A DNA stretch of 64,000 nt from an uncultured Acidobacteriaceae bacterium (GTDB lineage Bacteria > Acidobacteriota > Terriglobia > Terriglobales > Acidobacteriaceae), in NCBI GenBank assembly GCA_937879855.1, contig CALFMO010000069.1, positions 176,835-240,834 of the forward strand, given 5' to 3'. How positions within the stretch are numbered: position 1 is the stretch's first letter; every line of letters begins with the position of its first letter. The notes under the pieces were generated by a model. That model was not told the DNA's origin, did no database searches, and worked only from the letters and a program-made list of their open reading frames with translations. The translations under genes and the position numbers were made by a program. Shown piece by piece: positions 32,368 to 40,258 of the stretch.

Positions 32368-33516
32368 ATGAGTCTGAAGATTTTGTTGGCGGTGGCGGTA
32401 ATGCTGACGGTGGCAGGGCTAGTGATCGTAGGCCAACGGGACGCGCGCGCGGGAGAAGTCTCCCAGGCGTCAGGCTACAAGGTCCTGGAGCCGATCCGGC
32501 ATGGCAATCTAACCGTATTTCCCGTGGTCGCCGCGAAAACCTATCCCACCGGCGAGTTCCTGACTCTGGATGAAGGCTTGCGCTCCGGCGATGTAGTCGT
32601 CACCGAGGCCGGAAATGTGCAAGGGCTGATTCGGCGGCATCCGACGCCGGCCATCCGCCACGATGGGGCACAGGTGAACCGGTTAGTGCTGGTGAACAAT
32701 TCAAAACGACCGCTACTGTTGCTGGCGGGAGAGATCGTCACCGGCGGAAAGCAAGATCGAGTGATCGGTAAAGATCGCATCATTCCCGCGGAGAGTGACC
32801 CGGTAGACCTCAGCGTATTTTGCGTGGAGCCCGGACGCTGGATGGCGACCAGCGACCGCTTCGGAGCTTCCGAAGCCATGTACGGTGGCGTCGTAGGAGG
32901 CCCGGTGCATGGCAATCCTCCGATGGCCATCATGGCGCAACCTTCCGTCCGCGCCAAGGCGATGGGCGACAAAAATCAGCAGGAGGTCTGGGACGCCGTG
33001 AATAAGCAAAAGGAGCAAGTCACGGTAGAAGTCACCGCTGCGGCGCCAACTGTCGCCACAGATATGGCGCAAGTCAGTTCCTACGCCAAAGTGAACGAGA
33101 ACCAGGAGGTCAAGAAACGCGTCGATGCGGTCGCCAAGCCGATCGAGCAGAACTATCAAAACTTGATTCGCCAGCTTCACGATCGCAGCGCAGTTGGCGT
33201 GGTAGTAGCGGTGAACGGGCGCATCATCTGGGCCGATATCTTTGCCAGCACGGATCTACTGGAAAAATATTGGCCGAAGCTGGTGCGCTCCTACGCCTCG
33301 GAGGCAGTGGTCACGCGCGCGAAAGAAGTTGAGGTCACTGAAAGTCGGGCGCAAGCGTTCCTCGCAGACATGGAAGGACGCCGGGAAATGATCGAGAGCG
33401 AACCCGGAGTCTACCGTCACACCGAAGTAACCGGCGACGGATTCAAGGCATTCTCGCTAACTTCCCTGCTGCCGAAGACCGGATTCGACGTCCACGTGGC
33501 AAAAATGGCAGAGTGA
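32368..33516 (+). CDS. Secreted ARPP-1/DUF6569-like protein
   Basis: 382 residues with a signal peptide (ILLAVAVMLTVAGLVIVGQRDARA). The central block, LLLLAGEIVTGGKQDRVIGKDRIIPAESDPVDLSVFCVEPGRW (about 117-158), matches my memory of the ARPP-1/DUF6569 family, which is of unknown biochemical function. The C-terminal half repeats the theme with VGVVVAVNGRIIWADIFASTDLLEKYWPKLVRSYASEAV. It is exported to the periplasm or anchored there. A strong ribosome site is present. The gene is alone, divergent from the helicase and convergent with the sugar-binding protein gene. Confidence 0.72.
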   Translation: MSLKILLAVAVMLTVAGLVIVGQRDARAGEVSQASGYKVLEPIRHGNLTVFPVVAAKTYPTGEFLTLDEGLRSGDVVVTEAGNVQGLIRRHPTPAIRHDGAQVNRLVLVNNSKRPLLLLAGEIVTGGKQDRVIGKDRIIPAESDPVDLSVFCVEPGRWMATSDRFGASEAMYGGVVGGPVHGNPPMAIMAQPSVRAKAMGDKNQQEVWDAVNKQKEQVTVEVTAAAPTVATDMAQVSSYAKVNENQEVKKRVDAVAKPIEQNYQNLIRQLHDRSAVGVVVAVNGRIIWADIFASTDLLEKYWPKLVRSYASEAVVTRAKEVEVTESRAQAFLADMEGRREMIESEPGVYRHTEVTGDGFKAFSLTSLLPKTGFDVHVAKMAE

Positions 33517-33520
33517 GAAA

Positions 33521-33715
33521 GCAGTGGCCAGTGGCGAGTGGCTAGTGGCCAGCACCTGGAATTAGCATTGCTCCGCGCACTCCGTGGACGTTCTCTGCGA
33601 ACTCTGCGGTCAAAAGCTTTTAACCGCTGAGCACGCGAAGAAAAGCCGCAGAGGTCGCAGAGAGGAGCTCAGGGGAATGTGCCCTGGCCACTGATCACTA
33701 GCCACCGACCACTGC
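33521..33715. repeat. Nested inverted repeats in a convergent spacer
   Basis: Outer imperfect arms built from CAGTGGCCAGTGGC-like units (33521-33552 and 33684-33715). Inner 17-bp arms with one mismatch carry CTCTGCG..TCTGCGG (33593-33609 with 33646-33662). The core AAAAGCTTTT (near 33613) is itself palindromic. The whole could fold into one long hairpin between two converging genes. Confidence 0.8.
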
Positions 33716-33718
33716 TCC

Positions 33719-34627
33719 TTAGCCACTGGCCTTCATCGCTTTTCCGCGCAGTTCCTCAACTGCCGGAAAAGATCGCGGAGGAATCAGCGTGCGCGCCGGA
33801 GGCATGGTCCCGTCGCTAAGCGCTTTCGCCAGGATTTCCAGCGCAATTCCCGCCGCCGGAGCGGTGATGATCGTAGCCTTCAGCAGTCCCCGCCTCACCC
33901 ACTCCTGGCCGGTTTTGCTTACCCCGTCGCAGCCCGTGAACGGAATAGCCAGCCACTGCTCGCGATCCTTGTCGGTCAGTCCGACAAATGCTTTTCTTGC
34001 GCCCATCGCCATGGCGTCGTTCTGGCAAACAACTGCCCTGATCTGGAGCTGCCGCGAAGATCCCAACGACAGCCACGACTTCACCGCATTATTTGCGCTG
34101 CGCTCGGTCCAATCGCCCTTCAGCATTTTCAACTCGACCGCGGCCGGCTTGGTGGAAAGCATGCCCTTCGTCCGCAGCTGAGTCGCCATGCTGTTGAAAG
34201 GCCCTTCGATATAAAGAACGTTTCCGTCGGGCACCAGCACCCCAAGTTGCTTACCCTGAATGCTGCCAACTTCGGATTGGTCGGTGCTGACCGAGAAGAC
34301 TGGAGCGGCGCCATTCCGCCGAAGTTCGCCGATGTAGTCGGGATCGCTGTTAATGATCCCCCAGCCGATCCCGGCGCCAACCGCCGCCTTCGCGACCTGC
34401 GGCATTCCAGTGCCAACTGGCTCTACTAGAATCGCACTGGGCCGTTGCGCCGGATCTTGAATGATCTTGACGAGTTGTTGGGTCTGATTGACAGCGTCGT
34501 TCTCGGCATAGATGATCTGAATCTTCACGCCGAGCCGGGTGGCCGTTTCCGCGGCAGCAACCGCCTGCTCTGCCTGGTAATCGTTCTCTCTCGTGGTGAG
34601 CGCAACAACCACATTCAGTTTTTCCAT
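33719..34627 (-). CDS. Periplasmic-binding-protein-like sugar-binding protein, apparently cytosolic
   Basis: 302 residues from ATG 34627. Two-lobed sugar-binding fold (Peripla_BP_4/RbsB-like): LNVVVALTTRENDYQAEQAVAAAETATRLGVKIQIIYAEND, VCQNDAMAMGARKAF, and the C-terminal AGIALEILAKAL. There is no signal peptide or lipobox, no DNA-binding domain and no ABC transporter gene nearby. An open extension to 34690 is encoded by the AT-rich dispersed repeat and was rejected. A cytosolic ligand-binding or sensory role is possible. The function is unknown. Confidence 0.8.
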   Translation of the reverse strand: MEKLNVVVALTTRENDYQAEQAVAAAETATRLGVKIQIIYAENDAVNQTQQLVKIIQDPAQRPSAILVEPVGTGMPQVAKAAVGAGIGWGIINSDPDYIGELRRNGAAPVFSVSTDQSEVGSIQGKQLGVLVPDGNVLYIEGPFNSMATQLRTKGMLSTKPAAVELKMLKGDWTERSANNAVKSWLSLGSSRQLQIRAVVCQNDAMAMGARKAFVGLTDKDREQWLAIPFTGCDGVSKTGQEWVRRGLLKATIITAPAAGIALEILAKALSDGTMPPARTLIPPRSFPAVEELRGKAMKASG

Positions 34628-34680
34628 ATTGATTGCGTAATCTGGAAATTTAGTGATTGAGTAATCTGCCCTGGCCTTCC

Positions 34681-34711
34681 AATTACTCAATTACCAAATT
34701 ACCCAATTACC
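34681..34711. repeat. AT-rich dispersed repeat, second copy
   Basis: AATTACTCAATTAC (34681-34694) and CAATTACCAAATTAC (34688-34702) are identical, in direct and inverted orientation, to elements at 29294-29307 and 29246-29260. It lies between the HEAT-repeat gene and the sugar-binding protein gene. Confidence 0.75.
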
Positions 34712-34726
34712 AAATGCGGGGATGTC

Positions 34727-35752
34727 TCACTCGCTCTTCGAAGACTCGTACCAATTCCGCCAGGCATTCGCGTCGGTGCCAAAGTGCTGGTGGGTGATGT
34801 CAGTCAACGCCTGCGAAGCCCAGCCGCGGGTCCGCGCATCGAGTGCGGGATCGTCAGTGTAGGTCACCAGTCGCGGCACAGCACTCATGCGCTGTTCATG
34901 CGTAAACATCCCCGACTCCGCCAGACTGCAAGCCGCCCTCTCGCGCACATTGGAGGAAAGATCATCGTGCATGGTTTGCAACAAGGGTTCAATCGCCTCT
35001 GCGGCGCCAGACAGCGCGAGACCCTCGACGGCCCAGCGCCGCGAGTCGGCATCCGCATCTTTCAGATGAGCGGTTAAGACCTGGACTACGCGATCCGTAC
35101 CAATGCCGCGGTTGCCCATCAACCCGAGCGCCCACAGCGCCCAAATCTTTCGCGCGTGATTGGGAGAGTCTGCGGTACCAAGCAGGTTATCAAGGCTGGC
35201 AGTGTTCTTGCCCAGCCCGTATGCGGCAAGTTCGACTTCAACGCCGGACTCGCGCACCCGCATGTCTCTGGAATTCAGCGCGGCAGTTGTCAATGTAGCG
35301 ATTTGCGGACTCCACTGGACTTTTCCCTGCCAGTGGTCAACACGGGACGATATCTGATCTACCGCGCCTTCGTTGTTGCCAACCGCCAGCTCCAGCAACG
35401 CCTCAGCCTGCTTCTGCGGCCTCATCCGGTCGAGTTGGCGGATATCCTTGGCGGAAGCGGGCGCAGTCTCGCGCACGGAAAACAATTTTGCCCATGCAGC
35501 ATGAGCGTTCCCGATATTCCCGGCAACGAGTGCGGCCAGCACTCCAATGGTGGCAGCCAAAATCGCGGCAGAGCGTTGCGGGGTCCGGGCCTGCTGAGCC
35601 GATCCCGGATTCGATTGCTGTCCATTCGCAGCAATGTCCGAGCCTGGGCCGAGCGTTCCGTAGTCGGGAGTCGGCTGCAAGCGCGGATCGGCCGTCGGCG
35701 CAGTTTCCGGCGTCGCGCCCGGTCCCGAAAAGCGTGACTGCGGCAGATCCAT
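34727..35752 (-). CDS. Membrane-anchored HEAT-repeat protein
   Basis: 341 residues. The first ~60 residues are Pro/Ala/Gln-rich, followed by one membrane helix (SAAILAATIGVLAALVAGNIG). From about residue 150 there are helical HEAT-like repeats: MRVRESGVEVELAAYGLG, HARKIWALWALGLMGNRG, DADSRRWAVEGLALSGAAEAIEPLLQTM and SSNVRERAACSLAESGMF. These usually bind other proteins. There is no enzymatic domain. It probably spans the inner membrane with the repeats outside. It lies upstream of the sugar-binding protein gene on the same strand. Confidence 0.78.
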   Translation of the reverse strand: MDLPQSRFSGPGATPETAPTADPRLQPTPDYGTLGPGSDIAANGQQSNPGSAQQARTPQRSAAILAATIGVLAALVAGNIGNAHAAWAKLFSVRETAPASAKDIRQLDRMRPQKQAEALLELAVGNNEGAVDQISSRVDHWQGKVQWSPQIATLTTAALNSRDMRVRESGVEVELAAYGLGKNTASLDNLLGTADSPNHARKIWALWALGLMGNRGIGTDRVVQVLTAHLKDADADSRRWAVEGLALSGAAEAIEPLLQTMHDDLSSNVRERAACSLAESGMFTHEQRMSAVPRLVTYTDDPALDARTRGWASQALTDITHQHFGTDANAWRNWYESSKSE

Positions 35753-35902
35753 ATAAGGAAGAGTCTAGGTTTAGCACCGAAATAAGGTAAAGTTACTTCG
35801 GTTTCGAATCCTATAAGATTCGATGCAGCAACGCGGACTTACGAACTTGGGAAGGAGCCCCGCCAGGTGCCATCCGTGATTCCACAATTACGAGGAGGAT
35901 TG

Positions 35903-36934
35903 ATGCTTACGAAGTCCAAGTGGTTGGTATCCATCATCAGTGTGTCCCTGGCGGCAGTGGCGTTGGCCGCGGCTGGTCCGGGATACCACGTCATAAAAAC
36001 TTACAAACTGGGCGGCGAGGGAGGCTGGGATTACCTGACGGCCGATTCCGACGCGCGCCGCGTCTACATCTCGCGCGGCACTCACGTCATCGTGATCGAT
36101 GCGGACTCGGGCAAGGCCGTCGGCGACATCGCCGATACCCCTGGCGTTCACGGCATCGCACTCGCGCCTGAACTGGGCCGCGGCTTTGTCAGCAACGGGC
36201 GTGAAGGCACCGTCAGCATTTTCGATCTGAAGACGCTCGCGACCAGCAGCAAAGTAAAAGTCGGCGACAATCCCGATGCCATCCTCTACGATCCCGCAAC
36301 CAAGCGCGTCTTCACCTTCAACGGGCGCAGTCACGACTCAACCGCAATCGATGCCGCCAGCGGAAAAGTGTTGGGAACAATCAAACTGGACGGGAAACCC
36401 GAGTTCGCCGCCAGCGACGCCAAGGGCGAAGTCTTCGTCAACATCGAGGACAAGAGCGAACTCACGGTCATCGATCCAAACAAACTCGAAGTGAAGTCGA
36501 CGTGGCTGCTGGCGCCATGCACGGAACCCAGCGGCCTTGCCATCGATCGCAAGAACCGCCGCCTGTTCGTGGGCTGCGATAACAAAATGATGGCGGTCGT
36601 AGACGCGGACAGCGGGAAAGTTCTGGCCACGCCGGCCATTGGCGAGGGCGTGGACGCGGCTGCATTCGATCCCGACACCGATCTCGCTTTCGCCTCCTGT
36701 GGCGGCGACGGCGTGCTCACGGTCGTGAAAGAGGAATCGAAAGATAAGTTCAGCGTAGCCGAAAATGTACCGACACAAAAGGGAGCGCGCACCATGGCGC
36801 TCGATTCCAAAACGCACAACGTTTTCGTAGTGACGGCGCAATTCGGTCCCCGGCCGGCGCCGACCGCAGATAACCCGCGTCCACGTCCCCCAATTCTCCC
36901 AGACAGCTTCGTCGCTCTGGTCGTGGGGAAATAA
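35903..36934 (+). CDS. YncE/YVTN-family secreted beta-propeller protein
   Basis: 343 residues from ATG 35903, which has a GAGGAGG ribosome site and begins a signal peptide (WLVSIISVSLAAVALAAAGPG). Repeats of the type VYISRGTHVIVIDADSGKAVGDI, GTVSIFDLKTLATSSKVKVGDNPDAILYDP and RLFVGCDNKMMAVVDADSGKVLATP indicate a seven-bladed YVTN propeller. Such proteins act outside the inner membrane, probably by binding other molecules; the ligand is unknown. It is divergent from the HEAT gene across 150 bp. A longer frame to 35867 lacks support. Confidence 0.85.
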   Translation: MLTKSKWLVSIISVSLAAVALAAAGPGYHVIKTYKLGGEGGWDYLTADSDARRVYISRGTHVIVIDADSGKAVGDIADTPGVHGIALAPELGRGFVSNGREGTVSIFDLKTLATSSKVKVGDNPDAILYDPATKRVFTFNGRSHDSTAIDAASGKVLGTIKLDGKPEFAASDAKGEVFVNIEDKSELTVIDPNKLEVKSTWLLAPCTEPSGLAIDRKNRRLFVGCDNKMMAVVDADSGKVLATPAIGEGVDAAAFDPDTDLAFASCGGDGVLTVVKEESKDKFSVAENVPTQKGARTMALDSKTHNVFVVTAQFGPRPAPTADNPRPRPPILPDSFVALVVGK

Positions 36935-37353
36935 ACCCGCGTTACGAACTTGGGCGGGCCGTGATGCAGCGTAATGAGCAGGGCTCGCGCCGAGGAGATC
37001 TCAGAGATCGTTTTGGCAGTCGCATAGCTTCGGCCGCAAGGCTCAGAGAAGATGGTTTTGGGAAGGGCACGGCTTTAGCCGTGCCATCGTAGCCGCAACA
37101 ACGCGGGCTTTAGCCCCTGGGGGCCTCTTCCGGTTCGGTCGAAATCGCATCCAGAAATAAATTGATTCGGTCGCGCGAAATTTCAGAGCGCAAAACTGCT
37201 TCCCAAATCCCAGAATTCCGGCTAGGATGTTGCAACCCAGAGTCACCGCACGACCGTTCGGTTGCACGATAGAGCGGGCGTGCGCTGAAACGAAGACTAC
37301 CCTCGCTGAATCCAATTATTAAAGCCCGAGTTCTGCTGACCAATGCGAAGTTC
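36935..37353. repeat. Spacer with dispersed hairpins, no gene
   Basis: Hairpins GGCACGGC-TTTA-GCCGTGCC (37066-37085) and GGGC-TTTA-GCCC (37105-37116) stand in a gene-free stretch of about 420 bp. They share the TTTA loop and look like one repeat family in two sizes. Open frames across this region on the minus strand have unnatural composition and were not accepted. Confidence 0.6.
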
Positions 37354-38148
37354 GTGCAGACTGAGAATGGAAATGAGATGACCATTCCCGACGAGAAATT
37401 CTTCCACGCGCAGGTCACTAAGCGCGTTGACTTCGCCCCCGACCTGTGGATGTTCCGCGTCCGCAGCGGTGGAGAGTTCCATTTTGTTCCGGGCCAGTAC
37501 GCAACCCTGGGAGTCGAGGCGAATGGCAAGCGCGTGGAGCGTCCGTACTCAATCGCATCATCGCCCGCGGAAGATGAAGTCGAGTTTTTCTTCGAATTGG
37601 TGCCCGAAGGTGCGTTAACTCCCCTGCTGCACAAATTGCAGCCCGGCGACCCGTTGCTGATGCGCAAAATTCCCAAGGGAAAATTTTCGCTGGACACACA
37701 AAACGGACGCACCAATCATCTGCTGATCTCAACTGTCACCGGCGTGGCTCCTTTCGTCAGCTACGTGCGCACACTTTCCAAAGAATGGAAAGAGGGCCGC
37801 TTCGACGGAACCCACAAACTGTATCTGCTGAATGGCGCCAGCCGCCCCTGGGAATTCGGATATCTCGATGAACTGAACCACTTCGACAAAGAATTACCGT
37901 GGTTCAAATACGTGCCTACGGTCAGCCGTCCCTGGGATCATGAAGACTGGCCGGGCGAAATCGGCCGCGCCGACGACATTCTGCGCAAATACGCCGACCA
38001 CTGGGAACTCGATGCGACCAACACCGTTGCGTACCTGTGCGGACATCCGGAGATGATCGAGCACAGCAAGGCAATCCTGAAGCGGCGCGGCTTCACCGAT
38101 AAGGGGTCTGTCAAGGAAGAGGTTTACTGGATCCCGCCGCACAAGTAA
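37354..38148 (+). CDS. Ferredoxin/flavodoxin-NADP+ reductase-like FAD oxidoreductase
   Basis: 264 residues. The FAD site is RPYSIASSP (about 68-76), followed by the NADP-binding stretch STVTGVAPFVSYVR and the Cys-containing YLCGHPEMIEHSKAIL, ending in EVYWIPPHK. This is the bacterial Fpr type that moves electrons between NADPH and ferredoxin or flavodoxin in the cytoplasm. The first ATG is 37354; the ATG at 37378 (MTIPDEKFF) also has a usable ribosome site. It stands alone and ends 8 bp before the converging acetyltransferase gene. Confidence 0.9.
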   Translation: MQTENGNEMTIPDEKFFHAQVTKRVDFAPDLWMFRVRSGGEFHFVPGQYATLGVEANGKRVERPYSIASSPAEDEVEFFFELVPEGALTPLLHKLQPGDPLLMRKIPKGKFSLDTQNGRTNHLLISTVTGVAPFVSYVRTLSKEWKEGRFDGTHKLYLLNGASRPWEFGYLDELNHFDKELPWFKYVPTVSRPWDHEDWPGEIGRADDILRKYADHWELDATNTVAYLCGHPEMIEHSKAILKRRGFTDKGSVKEEVYWIPPHK

Positions 38149-38156
38149 AAACGCCG

Positions 38157-38693
38157 CTACGTGCCGATCACTGAGCTCCGTCGCTCCATCAAGGTCACAT
38201 CTCTCCACGTATCCCTAAGCTTACCGATTCGCCGCCTCACTCCAACCTCCCGAAACCCGCAAAAGCGGTGCAGCGCAATGCTCGCAGAATTCTCCGGAAA
38301 GATTCCAGCCTGAAGCGTCCAGATCCCGTTCGCCTCCGACTCCAGCACCAACGCTTGCAACAATGCTCTGCCCACGCCACGTCCCCGCGCGGCCCCAGCC
38401 ACATAAACTGAGACCTCCGCGATTCCTGCGTATACCAGCCGACCCGAGACCGGGCTGAGCGCGGCCCAACCCAGCACGCGAGCGCCATCGAGAGGAACTA
38501 GAACTTCGGGAACGCTTTCATCTCTAGGTTCCAAGGCAATCAGCCGGCAATTCTTGCGATGACTGCTGTCCCATTTCTCCCAACTAGGAAGCTCCGTTTC
38601 AAACGTGGCGTTTCCGGTCGCGATGCCCTCGCGGTAGATTTCGCGAACCGCGGGCCAAAGATCCGGCGGCATGGGTACAATCGGGTAACTCAT
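38157..38693 (-). CDS. GNAT N-acetyltransferase (phosphinothricin acetyltransferase-like)
   Basis: 178 residues. The start, IYREGIATGNATFETELPSW, and the acetyl-CoA loop RGRGVGRALLQAL are characteristic of the PAT/MddA group. The C-terminal NSASIALHRFCGFREVGVRRRIG is the usual end of the fold. Members acetylate amino-acid analogues such as methionine sulfoximine or phosphinothricin; the natural substrate here is unknown. It follows the cupin gene on the same strand after about 17 bp. Confidence 0.88.
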   Translation of the reverse strand: MSYPIVPMPPDLWPAVREIYREGIATGNATFETELPSWEKWDSSHRKNCRLIALEPRDESVPEVLVPLDGARVLGWAALSPVSGRLVYAGIAEVSVYVAGAARGRGVGRALLQALVLESEANGIWTLQAGIFPENSASIALHRFCGFREVGVRRRIGKLRDTWRDVTLMERRSSVIGT

Positions 38694-38710
38694 AGACGTT
38701 CAGCTCGAAT

Positions 38711-39043
38711 TCAACTCTCCGCGGGCGCGAAGAACACCAGCACCGCTAGCTCTTCTTTAATGTCGTAGAACCGATGCTCCACCTCGGCCGCCACGAACAG
38801 CACACTGCCAGCGGCGAGTTCCCGGTCTTCGTCCCCAGCCCGAAAACGCGCCTTTCCGCGCAGCACATAATACATCTCATCTTCGTGATGGGGTCGCTGC
38901 GGATCGGTGCTCCCGGCGGCCAGCACGTAAAGTCCCGCGCTCATCGACGATACACGCAGAAACTCCCGGTACAACTTGCCGCTCCGCGCCCGCTGCGCGT
39001 CGACTTCGTGCACGTTGAAAAAATCGGCCTTTGCCTGAGTCAT
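38711..39043 (-). CDS. Single-domain cupin protein
   Basis: 110 residues from ATG 39043, which has a GGAG site 6 nt before it. A GTG at 39055 would extend it into the upstream gene. The cupin motif is QRPHHEDEMYYVLRGKARFRAGDEDRELAAGSVLFVAAEVEHRFYDI, with metal ligands His-His-Glu and a distal His. Such small cupins bind a metal and can act as isomerases, dioxygenases or sensors; the role is not evident. It lies within a compact minus-strand run with the hypothetical gene and the acetyltransferase gene. Confidence 0.87.
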   Translation of the reverse strand: MTQAKADFFNVHEVDAQRARSGKLYREFLRVSSMSAGLYVLAAGSTDPQRPHHEDEMYYVLRGKARFRAGDEDRELAAGSVLFVAAEVEHRFYDIKEELAVLVFFAPAES

Positions 39044-39045
39044 TT

Positions 39046-39312
39046 TCAACTCCACGAGTCCTCGTTTTCCGTGTCCTCGCCCTTATCGCTGGTCGCGATT
39101 ACCTCCACCGTATTGTTTCCCGGATACTGCCCTCGTTGAAGCAGTTGCTGCTGCCAGCCGTTGATCGGGGGTTCGAAGGTCTTGTCATATTCCGTGAAAC
39201 CATTCACGATGATTCGCGCGCGAGCGATCTTCTCACCTGGCTCCGCCTTGGCGGTGGCAGAAATGTCCCAGCCTTCCACAGGATTTCTGGCATGCGTGCC
39301 GCTGACGATCAT
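39046..39312 (-). CDS. Hypothetical small Ig-like protein
   Basis: 88 residues, no signal peptide. The sequence is beta-rich (ISATAKAEPGEKIARARIIVNGFTEYDKTFEPP, NNTVEVIATSDKGEDTENEDSWS) and looks like a single Ig-like or filamin-like domain. I recognise no named family. It ends 2 bp before the cupin start codon and begins 21 bp after the TetR gene, so the TetR, Ig-like, cupin and GNAT genes are likely co-transcribed. Confidence 0.65.
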   Translation of the reverse strand: MIVSGTHARNPVEGWDISATAKAEPGEKIARARIIVNGFTEYDKTFEPPINGWQQQLLQRGQYPGNNTVEVIATSDKGEDTENEDSWS

Positions 39313-39333
39313 GCTCGTTCTCCGGGAGTTCGT

Positions 39334-39921
39334 CTAGGCTAGGATCCCGCCAAAAATAAGTTCAGTGAATTGCGGGATGAGATTGTTTGCCTGCAATTCC
39401 CCTTCAGGCTTATACCACTGGTAAATCCAGTTGATCATGCCCAGCAGAGCGAAAGCGGCGGCACGCGGGCTGACTGCCGTCTTTGCAGCCCGGCTGCGTT
39501 GCACGTCCGCAATCAGGCTTTCCACGAAGTGCACATATTCCTTCTTGCGATGGTTGATTCGCTTGCGTAGCGCCGGCGGCAGAGGATGGTTTTCGTGCAA
39601 CATGACGGTGATCTCGCGATCGCGTGGGCTGAGCACGACTTCTATATGCAGACGAATGAGCGCACGCAGCCGTTCCAGAGGATCAGCGATACTCCGCACC
39701 GGGGCAATCACTCGCTCCTGAGTCATCTCCATGGCATGGTTCATGATCTCGAACAGAATTTCATCCTTGCTCTGAAAGTGGTGGTAGAGCCCACCCTTGC
39801 TGAGTTTCAGTGCGGCGGCGACGTCGTTCATCGACGTGGCATCGTACCCGCGCTGCTGAAACAGCCGCGCCGCAGTGCGCAGGATTTCCTGCCGTGAATC
39901 AACCGGAGGCTCGCGAGTCAT
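39334..39921 (-). CDS. TetR-family transcriptional regulator
   Basis: 195 residues. The N-terminal helix-turn-helix is complete: ILRTAARLFQQRGYDATSMNDVAAALKLSKGGLYHHFQSKDEILFEI. The C-terminal ligand domain resembles the KstR2/acyl-CoA-responsive group (MNHAMEMTQERVIAPVRS, LLGMINWIYQWYKPEGELQANNL). It represses transcription until a ligand binds. It is divergent from ilvC; a TetR-type palindrome at 40169-40182 sits in front of ilvC and is its most obvious candidate target. Confidence 0.92.
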   Translation of the reverse strand: MTREPPVDSRQEILRTAARLFQQRGYDATSMNDVAAALKLSKGGLYHHFQSKDEILFEIMNHAMEMTQERVIAPVRSIADPLERLRALIRLHIEVVLSPRDREITVMLHENHPLPPALRKRINHRKKEYVHFVESLIADVQRSRAAKTAVSPRAAAFALLGMINWIYQWYKPEGELQANNLIPQFTELIFGGILA

Positions 39922-39968
39922 CGCGTGCCATGGTAAACAGTTGCGCGCTGGAATGCCAACCAGTCACG

Positions 39969-39994
39969 TAGGGCGGACGCATTCGTCCGCCCTA
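39969..39994. repeat. Dispersed hairpin (GGACG-CATT-CGTCC type)
   Basis: Perfect 11-bp arms TAGGGCGGACG and CGTCCGCCCTA with loop CATT. The core recurs at 59287-59306 and, in reverse orientation with changed outer bases, at 59330-59351. It lies in the TetR-ilvC spacer. Confidence 0.85.
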
Positions 39995-40056
39995 TGGGGT
40001 AAAAGGCGACTCGAATCAAACGAAGCCTCCGCCTCCTCCGCGAATCCTTTGCGTTC

Positions 40057-40076
40057 TCTGCGGTTATCTGCGTTTT
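40057..40076. repeat. CTCTGCGGTT repeat remnant
   Basis: TCTGCGGTT (40057-40065) followed by ATCTGCG. It is the same spacer motif as near 7930, 14283 and 33603. Confidence 0.5.
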
Positions 40077-40127
40077 TTTCAGCCTGCGAAACACAATCCC
40101 CTCGCCCCCGCGCGCCAGACTTCTCCC

Positions 40128-40182
40128 TTGACACTGGAAGGGCGGGCAGGTAGCATCTCTAGATACCGACCGACCGGTCGGT
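40128..40182 (+). promoter_or_regulatory. Candidate ilvC promoter with TetR-type operator
   Basis: A perfect -35 box TTGACA (40128-40133), a 17-bp spacer and a -10 box TAGCAT (40151-40156) predict a start near 40163. Directly downstream is a perfect 14-bp palindrome ACCGACCGGTCGGT (40169-40182). Bound protein there would block transcription of ilvC. The palindrome has the form of TetR-family operators and a TetR gene is divergent next door. The boxes are seen; the regulatory link is inferred. Confidence 0.7.
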
Positions 40183-40258
40183 ATTTGCAGTTATACAGGC
40201 CATTTCCAAGCCAGCAAGGGTTCTCTTTCCTCCCTTGTGATCGAGAGGAGCAAGCCTA

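Noticed and set aside
37043..37315. 90-codon open frame on the minus strand
   Set aside because: Runs through dispersed hairpin DNA, no recognisable domain or start signal.
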